From Bacteroidia bacterium (GTDB lineage Bacteria > Bacteroidota > Bacteroidia > B-17B0 > Aurantibacillaceae), in the NCBI GenBank assembly GCA_014378485.1, contig JACMNO010000081.1:29383-93382 (forward strand): 64,000 nucleotides of DNA, read 5' to 3'. Below the pieces are notes generated by a model that saw nothing but the letters and a program-made list of their open reading frames with translations, ran no database searches and was not told the origin of the DNA. The stretch's first letter is position 1; the number at the start of each line of letters is the position of its first letter. This document shows positions 1-9,743 of this stretch, one piece after another. Made by a program: the position numbers and the translations under genes.

Positions 1-456
1 AACACGAGTAGTTTTGGTTCTGAACCTCAGTTCTAAAGGTATTTCAAAACTCCTCTCGTTATAACGATTGGCTATATACGGAGTTGTTTTTGGCTCAAGA
101 ACTGTTGCTACATGATGCTTTGAACTATCCATCTGATAAACGAAATTTGCATTTGAACTGTAGTTGTGGCTATAAAAACCCAAACCGTAACCAAAGCTAA
201 AATTAGAATTAGAAATTGGCTTGTCAAAAAGTGTATAAAAACCAAAGCCAACGCATTTCCAATCAGTTTTAATCGTGGATGGGGCACCTAACCAACCGGT
301 ATAATTCGCTTCAAAAATAAGCCTATCTTTTGGGTCTGATTTATAATTTTTGACGTCGAATTCTGAAAGAACTTTTTTGAGTTTAGATGTGTCTTTTTGC
401 GCTTGCAAATGAAAGCAACTAACTACGACACATAAACTATAAATTGTTTTTTTCAT
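1..456 (-). CDS. Outer-membrane beta-barrel-like protein, partial (3' end outside window)
   Basis: The frame is open from an ATG at 454-456 to the left edge (152 codons, no stop). It starts with a Sec signal peptide (MKKTIYSLCVVVSCFHLQAQ, cleavage expected after the AQ). The rest has alternating aromatic/polar segments rich in Tyr, Phe and Gly (for example FGYGLGFYSHNYSSN), as in Bacteroidota outer-membrane beta-barrels of the PorT-like kind. The gene is divergent from clpX. Signal peptide and frame are seen directly; barrel fold is inferred; no family is assigned with certainty because the C-terminal part is missing. Confidence 0.6.
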   Translation of the reverse strand, partial: MKKTIYSLCVVVSCFHLQAQKDTSKLKKVLSEFDVKNYKSDPKDRLIFEANYTGWLGAPSTIKTDWKCVGFGFYTLFDKPISNSNFSFGYGLGFYSHNYSSNANFVYQMDSSKHHVATVLEPKTTPYIANRYNERSFEIPLELRFRTKTTRV

Positions 457-541
457 TATTGGTTACCAAAAGTAAATGCTTTTTTGGAGATAAAAAACTT
501 TAAAATTTCACAAAATCACTGGAATTGGGGTGTGTTTTACT

Positions 542-549
542 TATCTTTG
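542..549 (+). promoter_or_regulatory. Candidate -7 promoter element of clpX
   Basis: TATCTTTG matches the Bacteroidota -7 consensus TAnnTTTG and lies 19 bases before the clpX start chosen here. A TTG at 525-527 is nearer than the usual -33 spacing, so only the -7 box is claimed. Confidence 0.55.
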
Positions 550-568
550 TTTTCCAAATTTTAAATTA

Positions 569-1810
569 ATGGCTAAAGCAGGTCCTATTGTTTGCTCTTT
601 TTGCGGACGAGACAAAAAAGAAGTAAAGGTTTTAATTGCAGGTGTTACAGGTCACATTTGTGACCAATGTATTTCACAAGCATTTAAAATTGTAAATGAA
701 GAAGCGGGTGCGCAAGGAAACCAACAAGTACAACATGCCTTAAATGTTTTAAAGCCACATGCGATTAAAAAGCATTTGGACGAATATATTATTGGTCAGG
801 ATGAAGCAAAAAAGATTTTAAGCGTAGCGGTTTACAATCATTTTAAACGCATTGCCCATGTTGCAGATAAGAAAGAAGAAATTGAAATTGATAAATCCAA
901 TGTTATTTTAGTTGGAGAAACAGGGACCGGAAAAACATTAATGGCCCGCACCATCGCTAAATTATTAAATGTTCCTTTTTGTATTGCCGATGCTACTGTT
1001 TTAACAGAAGCCGGTTATGTTGGAGAAGATGTAGAAAATGTTTTGACCCGTTTATTGCAGGCTGCTGATTATGATGTGCCAAGCGCCGAAAGAGGCATCG
1101 TATTTATTGATGAGATTGATAAGATTGCACGCAAAAGTGATAACCCTTCAATTACCCGCGATGTAAGCGGTGAAGGTGTTCAACAAGCGATGCTTAAATT
1201 ATTGGAGGGCTCTGTTGTGAACGTGCCGCCACAAGGTGGAAGAAAACATCCGGATGCAAAAATGATTCAGGTGAATACGCGCAACATTTTATTTATTTGC
1301 GGCGGAGCTTTTGACGGTATTGATAAAAAAATCGCACAGCGTTTAAATACACAGGCCGTTGGTTATTCGGCATCAGTTGCGGCAGATGAAATTGACAAAT
1401 CAAATTTATTACAATACGTTTCTCCGCAGGATCTTAAATCGTTTGGTTTAATCCCCGAATTAATAGGGCGTTTGCCTGTTTTAACTTATTTAAAGCCGTT
1501 AGACAGGGCTACATTAAGATCCATATTAACTGAGCCGAAAAACGCTTTAGTAAAACAATACCAGCACTTGTTTAAAATGGAAGGTATTAAACTGGAGTTT
1601 GATGAAGATGTGCTGAACCTCATCGTTGATAAAGCTTTGGAATTTAAATTGGGTGCTCGTGGATTACGCGGTATTTGTGAATCCATTATGGTGGATATCA
1701 TGTTTGACACACCAAGTGAAGAAAAAGGTTCCAAACATTTAACCATTACTTTGGATTACGCGCTGGATAAATTAAAAACTGCCCGCTTAACTCAGTTACA
1801 CGTGGCATAA
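569..1810 (+). CDS. clpX: ATP-dependent Clp protease ATP-binding subunit ClpX
   Basis: Cytoplasmic AAA+ unfoldase that feeds substrates to ClpP. The 413-residue product has an N-terminal zinc-binding domain with C9, C12, C31 and C34, then the AAA+ module with Walker A GETGTGKT (116-123), Walker B VFIDEID near residue 182 and the GYVGEDVEN segment typical of ClpX. Length matches the family. The start at 569 ([13 protein letters not shown]) is preferred over a longer frame from 530, because that extension would overlap the predicted -7 promoter element at 542-549 and precedes the conserved zinc domain. ClpP is not adjacent. The gene stands alone and ends at a strong bidirectional terminator. 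Confidence 0.97.
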   Translation: MAKAGPIVCSFCGRDKKEVKVLIAGVTGHICDQCISQAFKIVNEEAGAQGNQQVQHALNVLKPHAIKKHLDEYIIGQDEAKKILSVAVYNHFKRIAHVADKKEEIEIDKSNVILVGETGTGKTLMARTIAKLLNVPFCIADATVLTEAGYVGEDVENVLTRLLQAADYDVPSAERGIVFIDEIDKIARKSDNPSITRDVSGEGVQQAMLKLLEGSVVNVPPQGGRKHPDAKMIQVNTRNILFICGGAFDGIDKKIAQRLNTQAVGYSASVAADEIDKSNLLQYVSPQDLKSFGLIPELIGRLPVLTYLKPLDRATLRSILTEPKNALVKQYQHLFKMEGIKLEFDEDVLNLIVDKALEFKLGARGLRGICESIMVDIMFDTPSEEKGSKHLTITLDYALDKLKTARLTQLHVA

Positions 1811-1826
1811 TTATTTTTAATAAAAT

Positions 1827-1863
1827 AAAAAGAGCATCTTAATAATTTTAAGATGCTCTTTTT
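1827..1863. terminator. Bidirectional intrinsic terminator between clpX and desaturase gene
   Basis: A perfect 16-bp stem (1827-1842 with 1848-1863), A-rich on the left and T-rich on the right, with a 5-nt loop. It sits between two convergent genes, so it can end transcription from both sides. Confidence 0.9.
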
Positions 1864-1890
1864 ATTTACAAAGAAATATTATTAAGCAGG

Positions 1891-2616
1891 CTATCTAACC
1901 AACTTAATGACCCGTATTTTATCCAAAAATAAAATGATAGGATAGGTTGGGTCGATTTCGTACCACTTGGCTGCAAAGTTAGGTCTTGCCCCGGCATGGT
2001 GATGATTGTTTTGAAACAATTCTCCCATCATTAATATATCCCAAAATAACGTGTTTTTTGATTTATCTCCCGATTCAAAATTACGGTAGCCATATTTATG
2101 TCCAGCCCAATTAACTATAGCTCCATGAATTGGTCCGATTAAAAAGTGGATCGGCAAAAACAAATACATCCACCAGTGAGTTGCAAAGGCTACATAAAAT
2201 GCAGTGTAAGCTACTCCAAAAGCAATACGTGTGTACCAGCTATCGGCTATTTTATCAATAGCGGGATATTCAGGAAAATTACGGTCAAATTTTTCATCAA
2301 CAACCACGCGTTTATTTAACACATCATTATAAATTACTTTAGTGTGCATCATCATGGCAAAGGCATCTTTAAAACTGTGAGGTGTGTGCGGATCTTTTTC
2401 TGTATCGCTATATGCGTGATGCATGCGGTGAAGTATGGCATAAGCTCTTGCATTTAAATATGAAGAGCCTTGTGTAACCCAGGCAAAAATATAGAAAAAT
2501 TTTTCCCAGAATTTATTCATAGTAAACATTTTATGTGCGGCGTATCTGTGTAAATAAAATGTTTGTCCGAATAAAGAAAGGTACCAGTGAAGTATTAAGA
2601 ATATGAGTATGGCCAT
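1891..2616 (-). CDS. Membrane fatty acid (acyl-CoA/acyl-lipid) desaturase
   Basis: Integral membrane di-iron desaturase that puts a double bond into acyl chains, probably for membrane fluidity. The 241-residue protein is almost all hydrophobic helices and carries the three histidine clusters of the delta-9 type: HRYAAH near residue 23, HRMHH near 64, and QNNHHH near 204. The last box begins QNN where many family members have HNN. It is short compared with eukaryotic enzymes but usual for Bacteroidota. The gene lies between the clpX terminator and the end of the atp operon and appears monocistronic. The exact regiospecificity cannot be read from the sequence. Confidence 0.85.
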   Translation of the reverse strand: MAILIFLILHWYLSLFGQTFYLHRYAAHKMFTMNKFWEKFFYIFAWVTQGSSYLNARAYAILHRMHHAYSDTEKDPHTPHSFKDAFAMMMHTKVIYNDVLNKRVVVDEKFDRNFPEYPAIDKIADSWYTRIAFGVAYTAFYVAFATHWWMYLFLPIHFLIGPIHGAIVNWAGHKYGYRNFESGDKSKNTLFWDILMMGELFQNNHHHAGARPNFAAKWYEIDPTYPIILFLDKIRVIKLVR

Positions 2617-2730
2617 TTGAGTTTTTTTAATTTAGTTGTTGTAAATATCGGGATATTAAGTGACTATTAATAGTTGTCTAATCGAAAACCAATGTTAAAA
2701 CAATCTAAATAATAAAAAGTTTCAAATAAT

Positions 2731-2762
2731 AAAAAAAACCTTCACAAATTGCAAAGGTTTTT
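2731..2762 (-). terminator. Terminator of the atp operon
   Basis: On the minus strand a stem with arms AAAAACCTT and AAGGTTTTT encloses a short loop and is followed by a run of T. It begins about 20 bases after the atpG stop codon. Confidence 0.85.
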
Positions 2763-2782
2763 AGGTTTAAGTTTTTTTGTTT

Positions 2783-3661
2783 TTATCCGTTTAATGCTTC
2801 GGCTCCGGCAACAATTTCCAGAATCTCTGTTGTAATAGCAGTTTGACGGGCTTTGTTATAACTAATCTTCAGATCACGCAACATATCTTTAGCGTTATCA
2901 GTTGCTTTGTGCATAGCCGTCATACGGGCACCATGTTCTGAAGCAAAAGAATCCAATAAGGCTTTGTAAAACTGAGTTTTTAAAGAGCGCGGGATCAGAT
3001 CTTCCAGGATAAATTCTTTGTTTGGTTCAAAGATGTAATCCGTAGCACTTCCTCCTCCTACAGTTTTAGTAGATACAACCGGTAAAAACTGCTCTGCCTG
3101 AACAATTTGTACTGCTGCATTTTTAAACTGATTGTAAACTAAAATAACTTTATCAAATTGTTTGGATACAAAAACCTCCATGATCTTTTCAGCAATGGGA
3201 GCAACCGTATCATATTTCAAATTATCAAACACTTCATTCAAGCCATGAGGCAAATCTGTTCCATGTATACTGTGATCTGTGCGTTTAAATGCATCGTTTG
3301 CTTTTTTTCCAATACTGATTACAGAAACGTTACTCCCGGCATAGTCATTTTTAATTAAGCTCCATGCCTTTTTTATCGCATTGGCATTAAACCCTCCTGC
3401 TAAACCACGGTTTGAAGAAATAACAATTAATAAAACATTTTTGTCATTTGATTCACGGGCATATGTATTTTCAGATGTATCCAGACTTGAGCTTACATTT
3501 TGCAAAATTTCCTGCAATTTATTAGCGTATGGTCTCATCTGCGTAATTGCATCCTGCGCTCGTTTCAATTTTGCAGCACTTACCATTTTCATGGCACTTG
3601 TGATTTGCATGGTTGAACCAACTGATACAATTCTATTTCTTACTTCTTTTAAATTTGGCAT
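2783..3661 (-). CDS. atpG: F1Fo ATP synthase gamma subunit
   Basis: Central rotor shaft of F1. The 292-residue product begins MPNLKEVRNRIVSVGSTMQITSAM, the typical N-terminal helix of gamma, and ends with the matching C-terminal helix containing NKARQTAITTEILEIVAGAEAL. It is the last gene of the operon and is followed by a terminator; atpD and atpC (beta and epsilon) are not in the window, as is common in Bacteroidota where they sit at another locus. Confidence 0.97.
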   Translation of the reverse strand: MPNLKEVRNRIVSVGSTMQITSAMKMVSAAKLKRAQDAITQMRPYANKLQEILQNVSSSLDTSENTYARESNDKNVLLIVISSNRGLAGGFNANAIKKAWSLIKNDYAGSNVSVISIGKKANDAFKRTDHSIHGTDLPHGLNEVFDNLKYDTVAPIAEKIMEVFVSKQFDKVILVYNQFKNAAVQIVQAEQFLPVVSTKTVGGGSATDYIFEPNKEFILEDLIPRSLKTQFYKALLDSFASEHGARMTAMHKATDNAKDMLRDLKISYNKARQTAITTEILEIVAGAEALNG

Positions 3662-3743
3662 CTTATTGAAATTTTAAATAATAAATTTTAAATATTGACT
3701 TAACCCTATTTAAAATTTAGCATTTACCATTTAACATTTCTTT

Positions 3744-5318
3744 TTAGTACTTAGTCGATAACTCTTTTGCAGTGGCCTCTAATACGCTAGTAATTGAATC
3801 ATCAAATTTACCTGCTTTTAAAGCGTCAAGCTGTTCCTTGTGCTTGCGTTCACAATGATCAAGAAATTCTTTTTCAAATTCTTTAACCTTATTTACAGGA
3901 ATGTTACGTAATAAGTTTTTAGTTCCTAAATAAATGATCGCTATTTGTTGTTCAACGCGTAGTGGCGAAGCGTTAGCTTGTTTCAAAATTTCCACGTTAC
4001 GCGCACCTTTATCTAATACTGATTTTGTAGCAGCATCCAAATCAGATCCAAATTTTGAGAACGCCTCTAACTCACGGTATTGTGCCTGATCTAATTTTAA
4101 AGTACCTGCTACTTTTTTCATTGATTTAATCTGAGCATTACCTCCAACACGAGATACCGAAATACCTACGTTAATTGCCGGACGAACACCTGAGTTAAAT
4201 AAATTTGTTTCTAAGAATATTTGACCATCTGTAATAGAAATTACGTTGGTTGGAATATAGGCTGAAACGTCACCTGCCTGTGTTTCAATAATCGGTAAAG
4301 CGGTTAATGATCCTCCACCTTTTACAATGGGTCTTAAGGATTCAGGAAGATCATTCATACTCTTAGCTATCTCATCTGAAGCATTAATCTTAGCGGCACG
4401 CTCTAATAATCTACTGTGAAGGTAGAAAACATCACCGGGATATGCCTCACGTCCAGGAGGACGACGTAATAGTAAAGAAACCTCACGGTAAGCAACTGCT
4501 TGTTTGGATAAATCATCATAAACAATTAAAGCAGGACGACCAGTGTCTCTAAAAAATTCTCCTACTGCAGCGCCAGCAAATGGTGCGTAAAATTGCATTG
4601 GAGCAGGATCCGAAGCGTTAGCTGCAACTACTACTGTGTAAGCCATTGCACCGTTCTCTTCTAGAGTACGAACAACATTCGCAACGGTAGAACCTTTTTG
4701 AGCAATCGCAACATATATACAGTATACAGGTTTTCCTGCATCATAAAATTCTTTTTGGTTAATGATCGTATCTAACGCAACAGTTGTTTTACCTGTCTGA
4801 CGGTCACCAATAATTAACTCTCGTTGTCCACGTCCGATAGGAATCATCGCATCAATTGCTTTGATACCTGTTTGTAATGGCTCAGCAACCGGCTGACGAT
4901 AAATTACACCCGGAGCTTTACGCTCTAAAGGTAATTCATAAGTAACGCCTTGAATTGGTCCTTTACCATCTATCGGATTTCCTAAAGTATCAATAACACG
5001 GCCTAACATACCTTCACCAACGTTAATTGATGCAATACGTCCGGTACGTTTTACGGATGAACCTTCACTGATTCCAGTACTTGCGCCTAATAATACAGCA
5101 CCCACGTTATCTTCTTCTAAGTTTAGAACGATTCCCTGTAAACCTGTTTCAAATTCAATCAACTCACCTGATTGAACTTTTGATAAACCGTAAATACGGG
5201 CGATACCATCACCTACCTGTAATACAGATCCAACTTCTTCTAATTCCGATTCCGATTTGAAACCTGATAACTGTTGTCTTAAAATTGCAGATACTTCTGC
5301 TGGTTTTACTTCTGCCAT
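3744..5318 (-). CDS. atpA: F1Fo ATP synthase alpha subunit
   Basis: Non-catalytic nucleotide-binding subunit of F1, 524 residues, full length. It has the P-loop GDRQTGKT (171-178), the [15 protein letters not shown] segment, and the alpha-type C-terminal domain. The ATG at 5316-5318 fits the family N-terminus ([10 protein letters not shown]). It precedes atpG by 82 bases and follows an unusual lipoprotein gene by 19 bases, all on the minus strand. Confidence 0.98.
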   Translation of the reverse strand: MAEVKPAEVSAILRQQLSGFKSESELEEVGSVLQVGDGIARIYGLSKVQSGELIEFETGLQGIVLNLEEDNVGAVLLGASTGISEGSSVKRTGRIASINVGEGMLGRVIDTLGNPIDGKGPIQGVTYELPLERKAPGVIYRQPVAEPLQTGIKAIDAMIPIGRGQRELIIGDRQTGKTTVALDTIINQKEFYDAGKPVYCIYVAIAQKGSTVANVVRTLEENGAMAYTVVVAANASDPAPMQFYAPFAGAAVGEFFRDTGRPALIVYDDLSKQAVAYREVSLLLRRPPGREAYPGDVFYLHSRLLERAAKINASDEIAKSMNDLPESLRPIVKGGGSLTALPIIETQAGDVSAYIPTNVISITDGQIFLETNLFNSGVRPAINVGISVSRVGGNAQIKSMKKVAGTLKLDQAQYRELEAFSKFGSDLDAATKSVLDKGARNVEILKQANASPLRVEQQIAIIYLGTKNLLRNIPVNKVKEFEKEFLDHCERKHKEQLDALKAGKFDDSITSVLEATAKELSTKY

Positions 5319-5337
5319 TTGTTATTTATTTAATTTT

Positions 5338-6030
5338 TTAATTACAAACTGAAAAAATTGCACTTCCGTTACTTACATAAAAACTATCAACAGGTGAACC
5401 TGATGATAGATAATACATCCAACAATTAAAATTAGCTTTTACTTTTAATCTTGGATATGTTGCTTGATAATTATATCCAACAGTATCAATAATGTTAAAA
5501 TTTACAGTGCTTGAGTTTGTCTGATTAAATGAATTTTCTCCATTTTCAGAAGACCACATAGAACCATCTGGGTTAAAAACATATAATGCAAATCCATCAT
5601 TTGCATAATTATCTGAGTAACTATGATTACCAATAGAATAGGCATTTTTTAAATCCTGTAAAGTTAAATAGTACCCAACAGTATTTGAAACATATCCTCT
5701 ATTCTTTATTCTGAAATATTGGCTATTGTTTTTATATAAATTTGTTTCAAAGTGTATCTTTCTTAAAGGAGCAGCGCTAGTTAAAGAATAGCTTCCTGTA
5801 GAACAGTTTGAACTTGCAGTTAATGTATTTGTAGTATTAACAATTACACTACCGAATGAAAACGATACCATTTCGGTAGTTGTTGCATTAAATGTATTAG
5901 TGTTCACTGTTATTGTATTAGTCACATTCCCAGTTGTAGAAGCAGGGGCCTGTGTAGTATCCTCCTTCTTTTTACAAGAAAAAAGAGTTGCTATAGCCAC
6001 TGTTATTAAAATACAAGAAATACGATTCAT
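5338..6030 (-). CDS. Lipoprotein of unknown function inside the atp operon
   Basis: The 230-residue product has a lipoprotein signal (MNRISCILITVAIATLFSC, lipidated Cys at 19) followed by KKKED and a Thr/Asn/Ser-rich stretch. The mature part is predicted beta-rich with many Asn and Tyr. Resemblance to any ATP synthase subunit was not recognised. It sits between atpH (1 base away) and atpA (19 bases away), same strand, so it must be cotranscribed. The canonical order has no gene here, which suggests an insertion. Its base composition is more AT-rich than atpA. Function unknown; a role in ATP synthase is not implied by position alone. Confidence 0.8.
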   Translation of the reverse strand: MNRISCILITVAIATLFSCKKKEDTTQAPASTTGNVTNTITVNTNTFNATTTEMVSFSFGSVIVNTTNTLTASSNCSTGSYSLTSAAPLRKIHFETNLYKNNSQYFRIKNRGYVSNTVGYYLTLQDLKNAYSIGNHSYSDNYANDGFALYVFNPDGSMWSSENGENSFNQTNSSTVNFNIIDTVGYNYQATYPRLKVKANFNCWMYYLSSGSPVDSFYVSNGSAIFSVCN

Positions 6031-6031
6031 T

Positions 6032-6571
6032 TTAATTTAATGCTTTGTTTGTTAGTTCTTTTTTCAGGTTTAATAACTGACGGGCTACAGATTTATCCAA
6101 TTGCTTATCGCCAATTTTCAAAATAAATCCTCCGATAATATTAGCATCTACTTTCTCAACCAATTCAACTTCCCCATTCAACTGAGATTTTACCAGATCC
6201 AATGCTTTTTGCCTTGTTGCAGCATCTAAACCATTAGCTGATGTAACTATTGCCGTTAATATATTTTTGTGAATACGGTATTGTTCAATAAAGCTCGTTG
6301 CCATTTCAGGAATTACTGATTCTCTTCTTTTAGAAGCTACAATCGTTAAAAAACCTGAGGTGATTTCATTAAACTTGCCATCAAAAACTACTTTAAGTGT
6401 AGCAATTTTTTTATCTGATTTAATGATTGGGCTATTCAAAAAATTAATGAATTCCCTTGAGTTTTCGCAAACTTCTTTTACCTGCAGCATATCAGCATAA
6501 ACAGCCTCTAGCTGGCCTTTTTCAACTGACAGGTCAAGTAATGATTTAGCGTATCTTGATGCAACTATCAT
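6032..6571 (-). CDS. atpH: F1Fo ATP synthase delta subunit (OSCP)
   Basis: Peripheral stalk subunit joining F1 to the b subunits. 179 residues beginning MIVASRYAKSLLDLSVEKGQLE, the usual delta N-terminal helix, and ending with the conserved region around IIGGFILKIGDKQLDKSVARQL. Two bases separate it from atpF. Confidence 0.95.
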   Translation of the reverse strand: MIVASRYAKSLLDLSVEKGQLEAVYADMLQVKEVCENSREFINFLNSPIIKSDKKIATLKVVFDGKFNEITSGFLTIVASKRRESVIPEMATSFIEQYRIHKNILTAIVTSANGLDAATRQKALDLVKSQLNGEVELVEKVDANIIGGFILKIGDKQLDKSVARQLLNLKKELTNKALN

Positions 6572-6573
6572 GA

Positions 6574-7086
6574 TTAGTTAAGGTTTACGTCTTTCATTAA
6601 GTTGTTAACTAATGCTTTTTGTTTTTCATCACTTGATAATTCTGAGCGCAAAATTTTCTCAGCAATCTCAATTGATAAAGTTGCAACCTGGTTTTTTAAT
6701 TCAGCAACCGCTGCATTTTTTTCATTCATGATTTGCTCACGGGCAGATGCCATAATTCTATCAGCTTCTGATTGAGATTTGGTTTTTGCTTCAGCAATGA
6801 TTGCGTCTTTCATTTCACGCGCTTCTTTCATTAAAATATCACGTGCTGCGCGGGCTTCAGCTAAATTCTTTTCATTATTAGATGTGAGTTCGCGCATATC
6901 GTTTAACGCTCTTTCAGCACTTGCCAAAGCATCTTCAATTCCTTTTTCGCGGGTTTTAATTGCATTTAAAATTGGTTTCCATGCAAACTTACCTAATAAG
7001 ACCAATAATAAAATAAAGGTAATGGTTGTCCAAAATATTAAACCAATTGCCGGCTCAATTAAACTTGCTAAGATAAATAAGTTCAT
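6574..7086 (-). CDS. atpF: F1Fo ATP synthase b subunit
   Basis: Peripheral stalk. One N-terminal membrane helix (about residues 8-32, with the motif FWTTITFILLLVLLGKFAWKP) is followed by a long charged Ala/Glu/Lys coiled coil to residue 170. Normal length. A 145-base gap with two hairpins separates it from atpE, unlike the tight spacing of the other atp genes. Confidence 0.95.
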   Translation of the reverse strand: MNLFILASLIEPAIGLIFWTTITFILLLVLLGKFAWKPILNAIKTREKGIEDALASAERALNDMRELTSNNEKNLAEARAARDILMKEAREMKDAIIAEAKTKSQSEADRIMASAREQIMNEKNAAVAELKNQVATLSIEIAEKILRSELSSDEKQKALVNNLMKDVNLN

Positions 7087-7114
7087 TTTATATTGTTTTT
7101 AAGCCTCTCCCCAA

Positions 7115-7133
7115 CCGTCTCCGAAGGAGACGG
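7115..7133. repeat. Short GC-rich palindrome, possible REP-like element
   Basis: A perfect 8-bp inverted repeat (CCGTCTCC, 3-nt loop, GGAGACGG) within a GC-rich patch at about 7103-7137 that stands out from its AT-rich surroundings. It looks like a dispersed intergenic palindrome of the kind common in Bacteroidota genomes. Only one copy is in the window, so repeat status is inferred. Confidence 0.45.
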
Positions 7134-7183
7134 AGCGCTATGTTTATTAACTGTTTATTATAACTAATACAAAAAATAAGTTT

Positions 7184-7220
7184 AAACCAAAGCTATTACC
7201 AACCGTAATAGCTTTGGTTT
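7184..7220 (-). terminator. Strong hairpin downstream of atpE (partial terminator or mRNA stabiliser)
   Basis: A perfect 16-bp stem (7184-7199 with 7205-7220, 5-nt loop) starts 11 bases after the atpE stop on the minus strand and is followed after five bases by a run of six T. It lies in the middle of the atp operon, so it probably acts as an attenuator or 3' stabiliser that raises atpE over the downstream genes. Confidence 0.7.
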
Positions 7221-7231
7221 GTTTTTGAAGA

Positions 7232-7450
<219 letters not shown>

Positions 7451-7476
7451 TTATTGGTTATTAATTATTTAAAGTC

Positions 7477-8682
7477 TTAATGTCCTGCTGCCTCCATGGC
7501 TTTATCATCACTATCGTGTGCTCCATCTCCATTATGATCAGCAACAGCCGAACCAATAAATAATGCAGTCAACATCGTAAAGATATAAGCCTGTAAAATT
7601 GCCACTAAACATTCTAATACATCAATGAATAAAGCAAAAGCTACAGAAACCGGGGCAATATAAATGGTTTTGAAAACAAAAATTAAACCCACCAGAGAAA
7701 TCACAATAATATGGCCGGCGGTAATATTAGCGAATAATCGAATCATTAAGGCAAATGGTTTAGTGACGATACCAACAATTTCAATAGGAATTAAAATAGG
7801 CCAGATAGCTTTAGGTGCGTGAGGGAAAAAAATATGTGACCAGTAATTTTTGTTACCATTAATATTTGTAATAATTAAAGTGGCAACAGATAATACCAAT
7901 GTAAATGCTATATTTCCCGTCAAATTTGCTCCGATTGGAACCAAGCCAAAAACGTTATTTACTAAAATCATAAAAAACACTGTGAGTAAATAAGGTACAT
8001 ATTTATCAGAACTTTGCCCGATGTTTCCTTTAGCAATATCATCACGCACAAAAACGATCAATGGTTCAAAAAATGACTGCTTTCCTTTTGGCGCAGAAGT
8101 AATTCCCTGGGTTTTGTATGCCTTAGCAATGGAAGTAAATAACCAGAATAATAACGCTACAGAAATAAACATTTGAGTTACGTTTTTAGTGATTGAAAAA
8201 TCTAACGGAGTTTCATTTACAACTGAAACTTCTTTTTCTTCGGCTGTTAATGTTACATACTGTCCGTATTCATTTGGAGTAGGATTCGCATAATAAATTT
8301 TTTCTTCAAAATTTACAAAACGATCGCCATTCTTTTCCACTACAATTATTCCCTGAGTATCATGATGAAATTCAGATGACATAAAACATGCTATACCATT
8401 ACTTCCTTTTAAGATAACCGGCAATGGTGCAGAAACTGCGTCATGCCCTTCACCCCAAAAATGCCATGAATGTGCATCTAAGATGTGTTCAAAAGCTACT
8501 TTCGTGATGTCCACCGGTCCGCCTTCAGAATGCCCATGTTCATTTGCTGTTGCATGAACCGGTTCAGTTATTTCATCCTGCGGTTCAGATGCCAATAAAT
8601 TATTGGAAAAGCCAATAAACAGTAGAAACATCAATAAACAGATGTCGAAAAACTTCTTGAATGTATTAATTTTATTATTCAT
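7477..8682 (-). CDS. atpB: F1Fo ATP synthase a subunit (long Bacteroidota form)
   Basis: Membrane stator forming the proton half-channels. At 401 residues it is much longer than the roughly 270 of E. coli, because of an N-terminal extension with a signal-like segment (residues 12-31) and a His/Glu-rich soluble domain, the usual Bacteroidota form. The core has the essential Arg in LMIRLFANITAGH and five or six helices. First gene of the operon in this window; the usual accessory genes atpI/atpZ are missing upstream and instead lie about 11 kb away on the other strand. Confidence 0.95.
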   Translation of the reverse strand: MNNKINTFKKFFDICLLMFLLFIGFSNNLLASEPQDEITEPVHATANEHGHSEGGPVDITKVAFEHILDAHSWHFWGEGHDAVSAPLPVILKGSNGIACFMSSEFHHDTQGIIVVEKNGDRFVNFEEKIYYANPTPNEYGQYVTLTAEEKEVSVVNETPLDFSITKNVTQMFISVALLFWLFTSIAKAYKTQGITSAPKGKQSFFEPLIVFVRDDIAKGNIGQSSDKYVPYLLTVFFMILVNNVFGLVPIGANLTGNIAFTLVLSVATLIITNINGNKNYWSHIFFPHAPKAIWPILIPIEIVGIVTKPFALMIRLFANITAGHIIVISLVGLIFVFKTIYIAPVSVAFALFIDVLECLVAILQAYIFTMLTALFIGSAVADHNGDGAHDSDDKAMEAAGH

Positions 8683-8799
8683 TACGAAAAAAGATGGTTT
8701 TACGCTTTAAAATTCGGGTGCAAATGTAGGGATTAATTGATAAAAGCGAAACTTTTTTTGAATTTTAGACGAATGCGGGTTAAAACAAAAGCAATGTCA

Positions 8800-9675
8800 C
8801 TAAAACACCACATAATCCTGTGGATCAATCGCAAAACCATTGTGCCATAATTCGAAATGAAGATGGGACCCTTTGCTGTTTTCGCCAGTGTTTCCCACAA
8901 CTCCAATTGGCTCCCCGGCTTTCACAAAATCTCCCGCTTTTTTAGAGAGATTAGAATTATGTTTATAAATACTTGTGAGATTATTACTATGCTGCAATTG
9001 TATAACATAACCATCATCTGAGGTAAATCCGGCAAATGTCACTGTTCCATCTAATGTAGCTTTTATAAGCTCATTCTCTTTCGAAACTATATCAACTCCA
9101 AAATGCTCTTCTTTAAGGTTATAAGATGTAGTGATGATTCCTTTTAAAGGGGTGAAAAAAAAGAAATTGCTCAATGTGTTTATCTTATTGGCAGAAACCT
9201 TATCACTCGTTGATGCTAACTGATTGGTTTCTATGTCAGTGCGCAGTTTCAGATCGCCTTCGCTTGGTCGTATATCAGTTTTAGCGTATTTCCCTGTAGA
9301 ATCTTTAGCGGGCTTTGGTGGCTTGCCCTCTGCTCTGCCAGAAAACACATTTAACAGATTATTGATGTACCAGTCTCTTGAGGATAATGTGTTTTCGAGA
9401 GAATCGGTCTTAGCATTCAGTTTGATAATTTCTTTCCGGTCGTTTACGTTGCCATAGCCGGGAATGTATTCCCTGAAAGGCGTAAAAGCAACAAGGCTGA
9501 TTACTAAAGCTGTCATTACAATAGTTACAGATCCTAATAAAATAATCAAACCTAAAGGGGAAAGACGTAATGAGAATTTTTCTGCAAATGAGTCGTCATT
9601 TAGGATCACCAACCGGTATTTATTCCGTAATTGATTGGTAAATATTTTCCACCGACTATTTTTGGTTTCAGGCAT
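8800..9675 (-). CDS. M23-family (LytM) metallopeptidase, membrane anchored
   Basis: Peptidoglycan endopeptidase or a regulator of one. A short cytoplasmic N-terminus, one membrane helix (about 40-62), a linker with coiled-coil character, then the LytM domain with zinc ligands in HFGVD and in HLHFE, plus the family GNTG turn. All core ligands are present, so it is probably active. It is divergent from sprE with a 68-base shared promoter region. In many Bacteroidota the same peptidase lies by a bactofilin gene and the atp accessory genes; here the bactofilin is 9.5 kb away. Confidence 0.9.
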   Translation of the reverse strand: MPETKNSRWKIFTNQLRNKYRLVILNDDSFAEKFSLRLSPLGLIILLGSVTIVMTALVISLVAFTPFREYIPGYGNVNDRKEIIKLNAKTDSLENTLSSRDWYINNLLNVFSGRAEGKPPKPAKDSTGKYAKTDIRPSEGDLKLRTDIETNQLASTSDKVSANKINTLSNFFFFTPLKGIITTSYNLKEEHFGVDIVSKENELIKATLDGTVTFAGFTSDDGYVIQLQHSNNLTSIYKHNSNLSKKAGDFVKAGEPIGVVGNTGENSKGSHLHFELWHNGFAIDPQDYVVF

Positions 9676-9685
9676 AGGTTCGACA

Positions 9686-9732
9686 CAAAAATATACTAAA
9701 TTTACGATTTTGACGTTATTAGCTTATTTTTG
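9686..9732. promoter_or_regulatory. Divergent -7 promoter elements for the M23 peptidase and sprE
   Basis: A minus-strand TATTTTTG (9686-9693) lies 10 bases before the peptidase ATG, and a plus-strand TATTTTTG (9725-9732) lies 11 bases before the TTG start of sprE. Both would give leaders of only a few bases. Neither has a clear -33 TTTG at normal spacing. Confidence 0.5.
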
Positions 9733-9743
9733 CACCTTATTTT

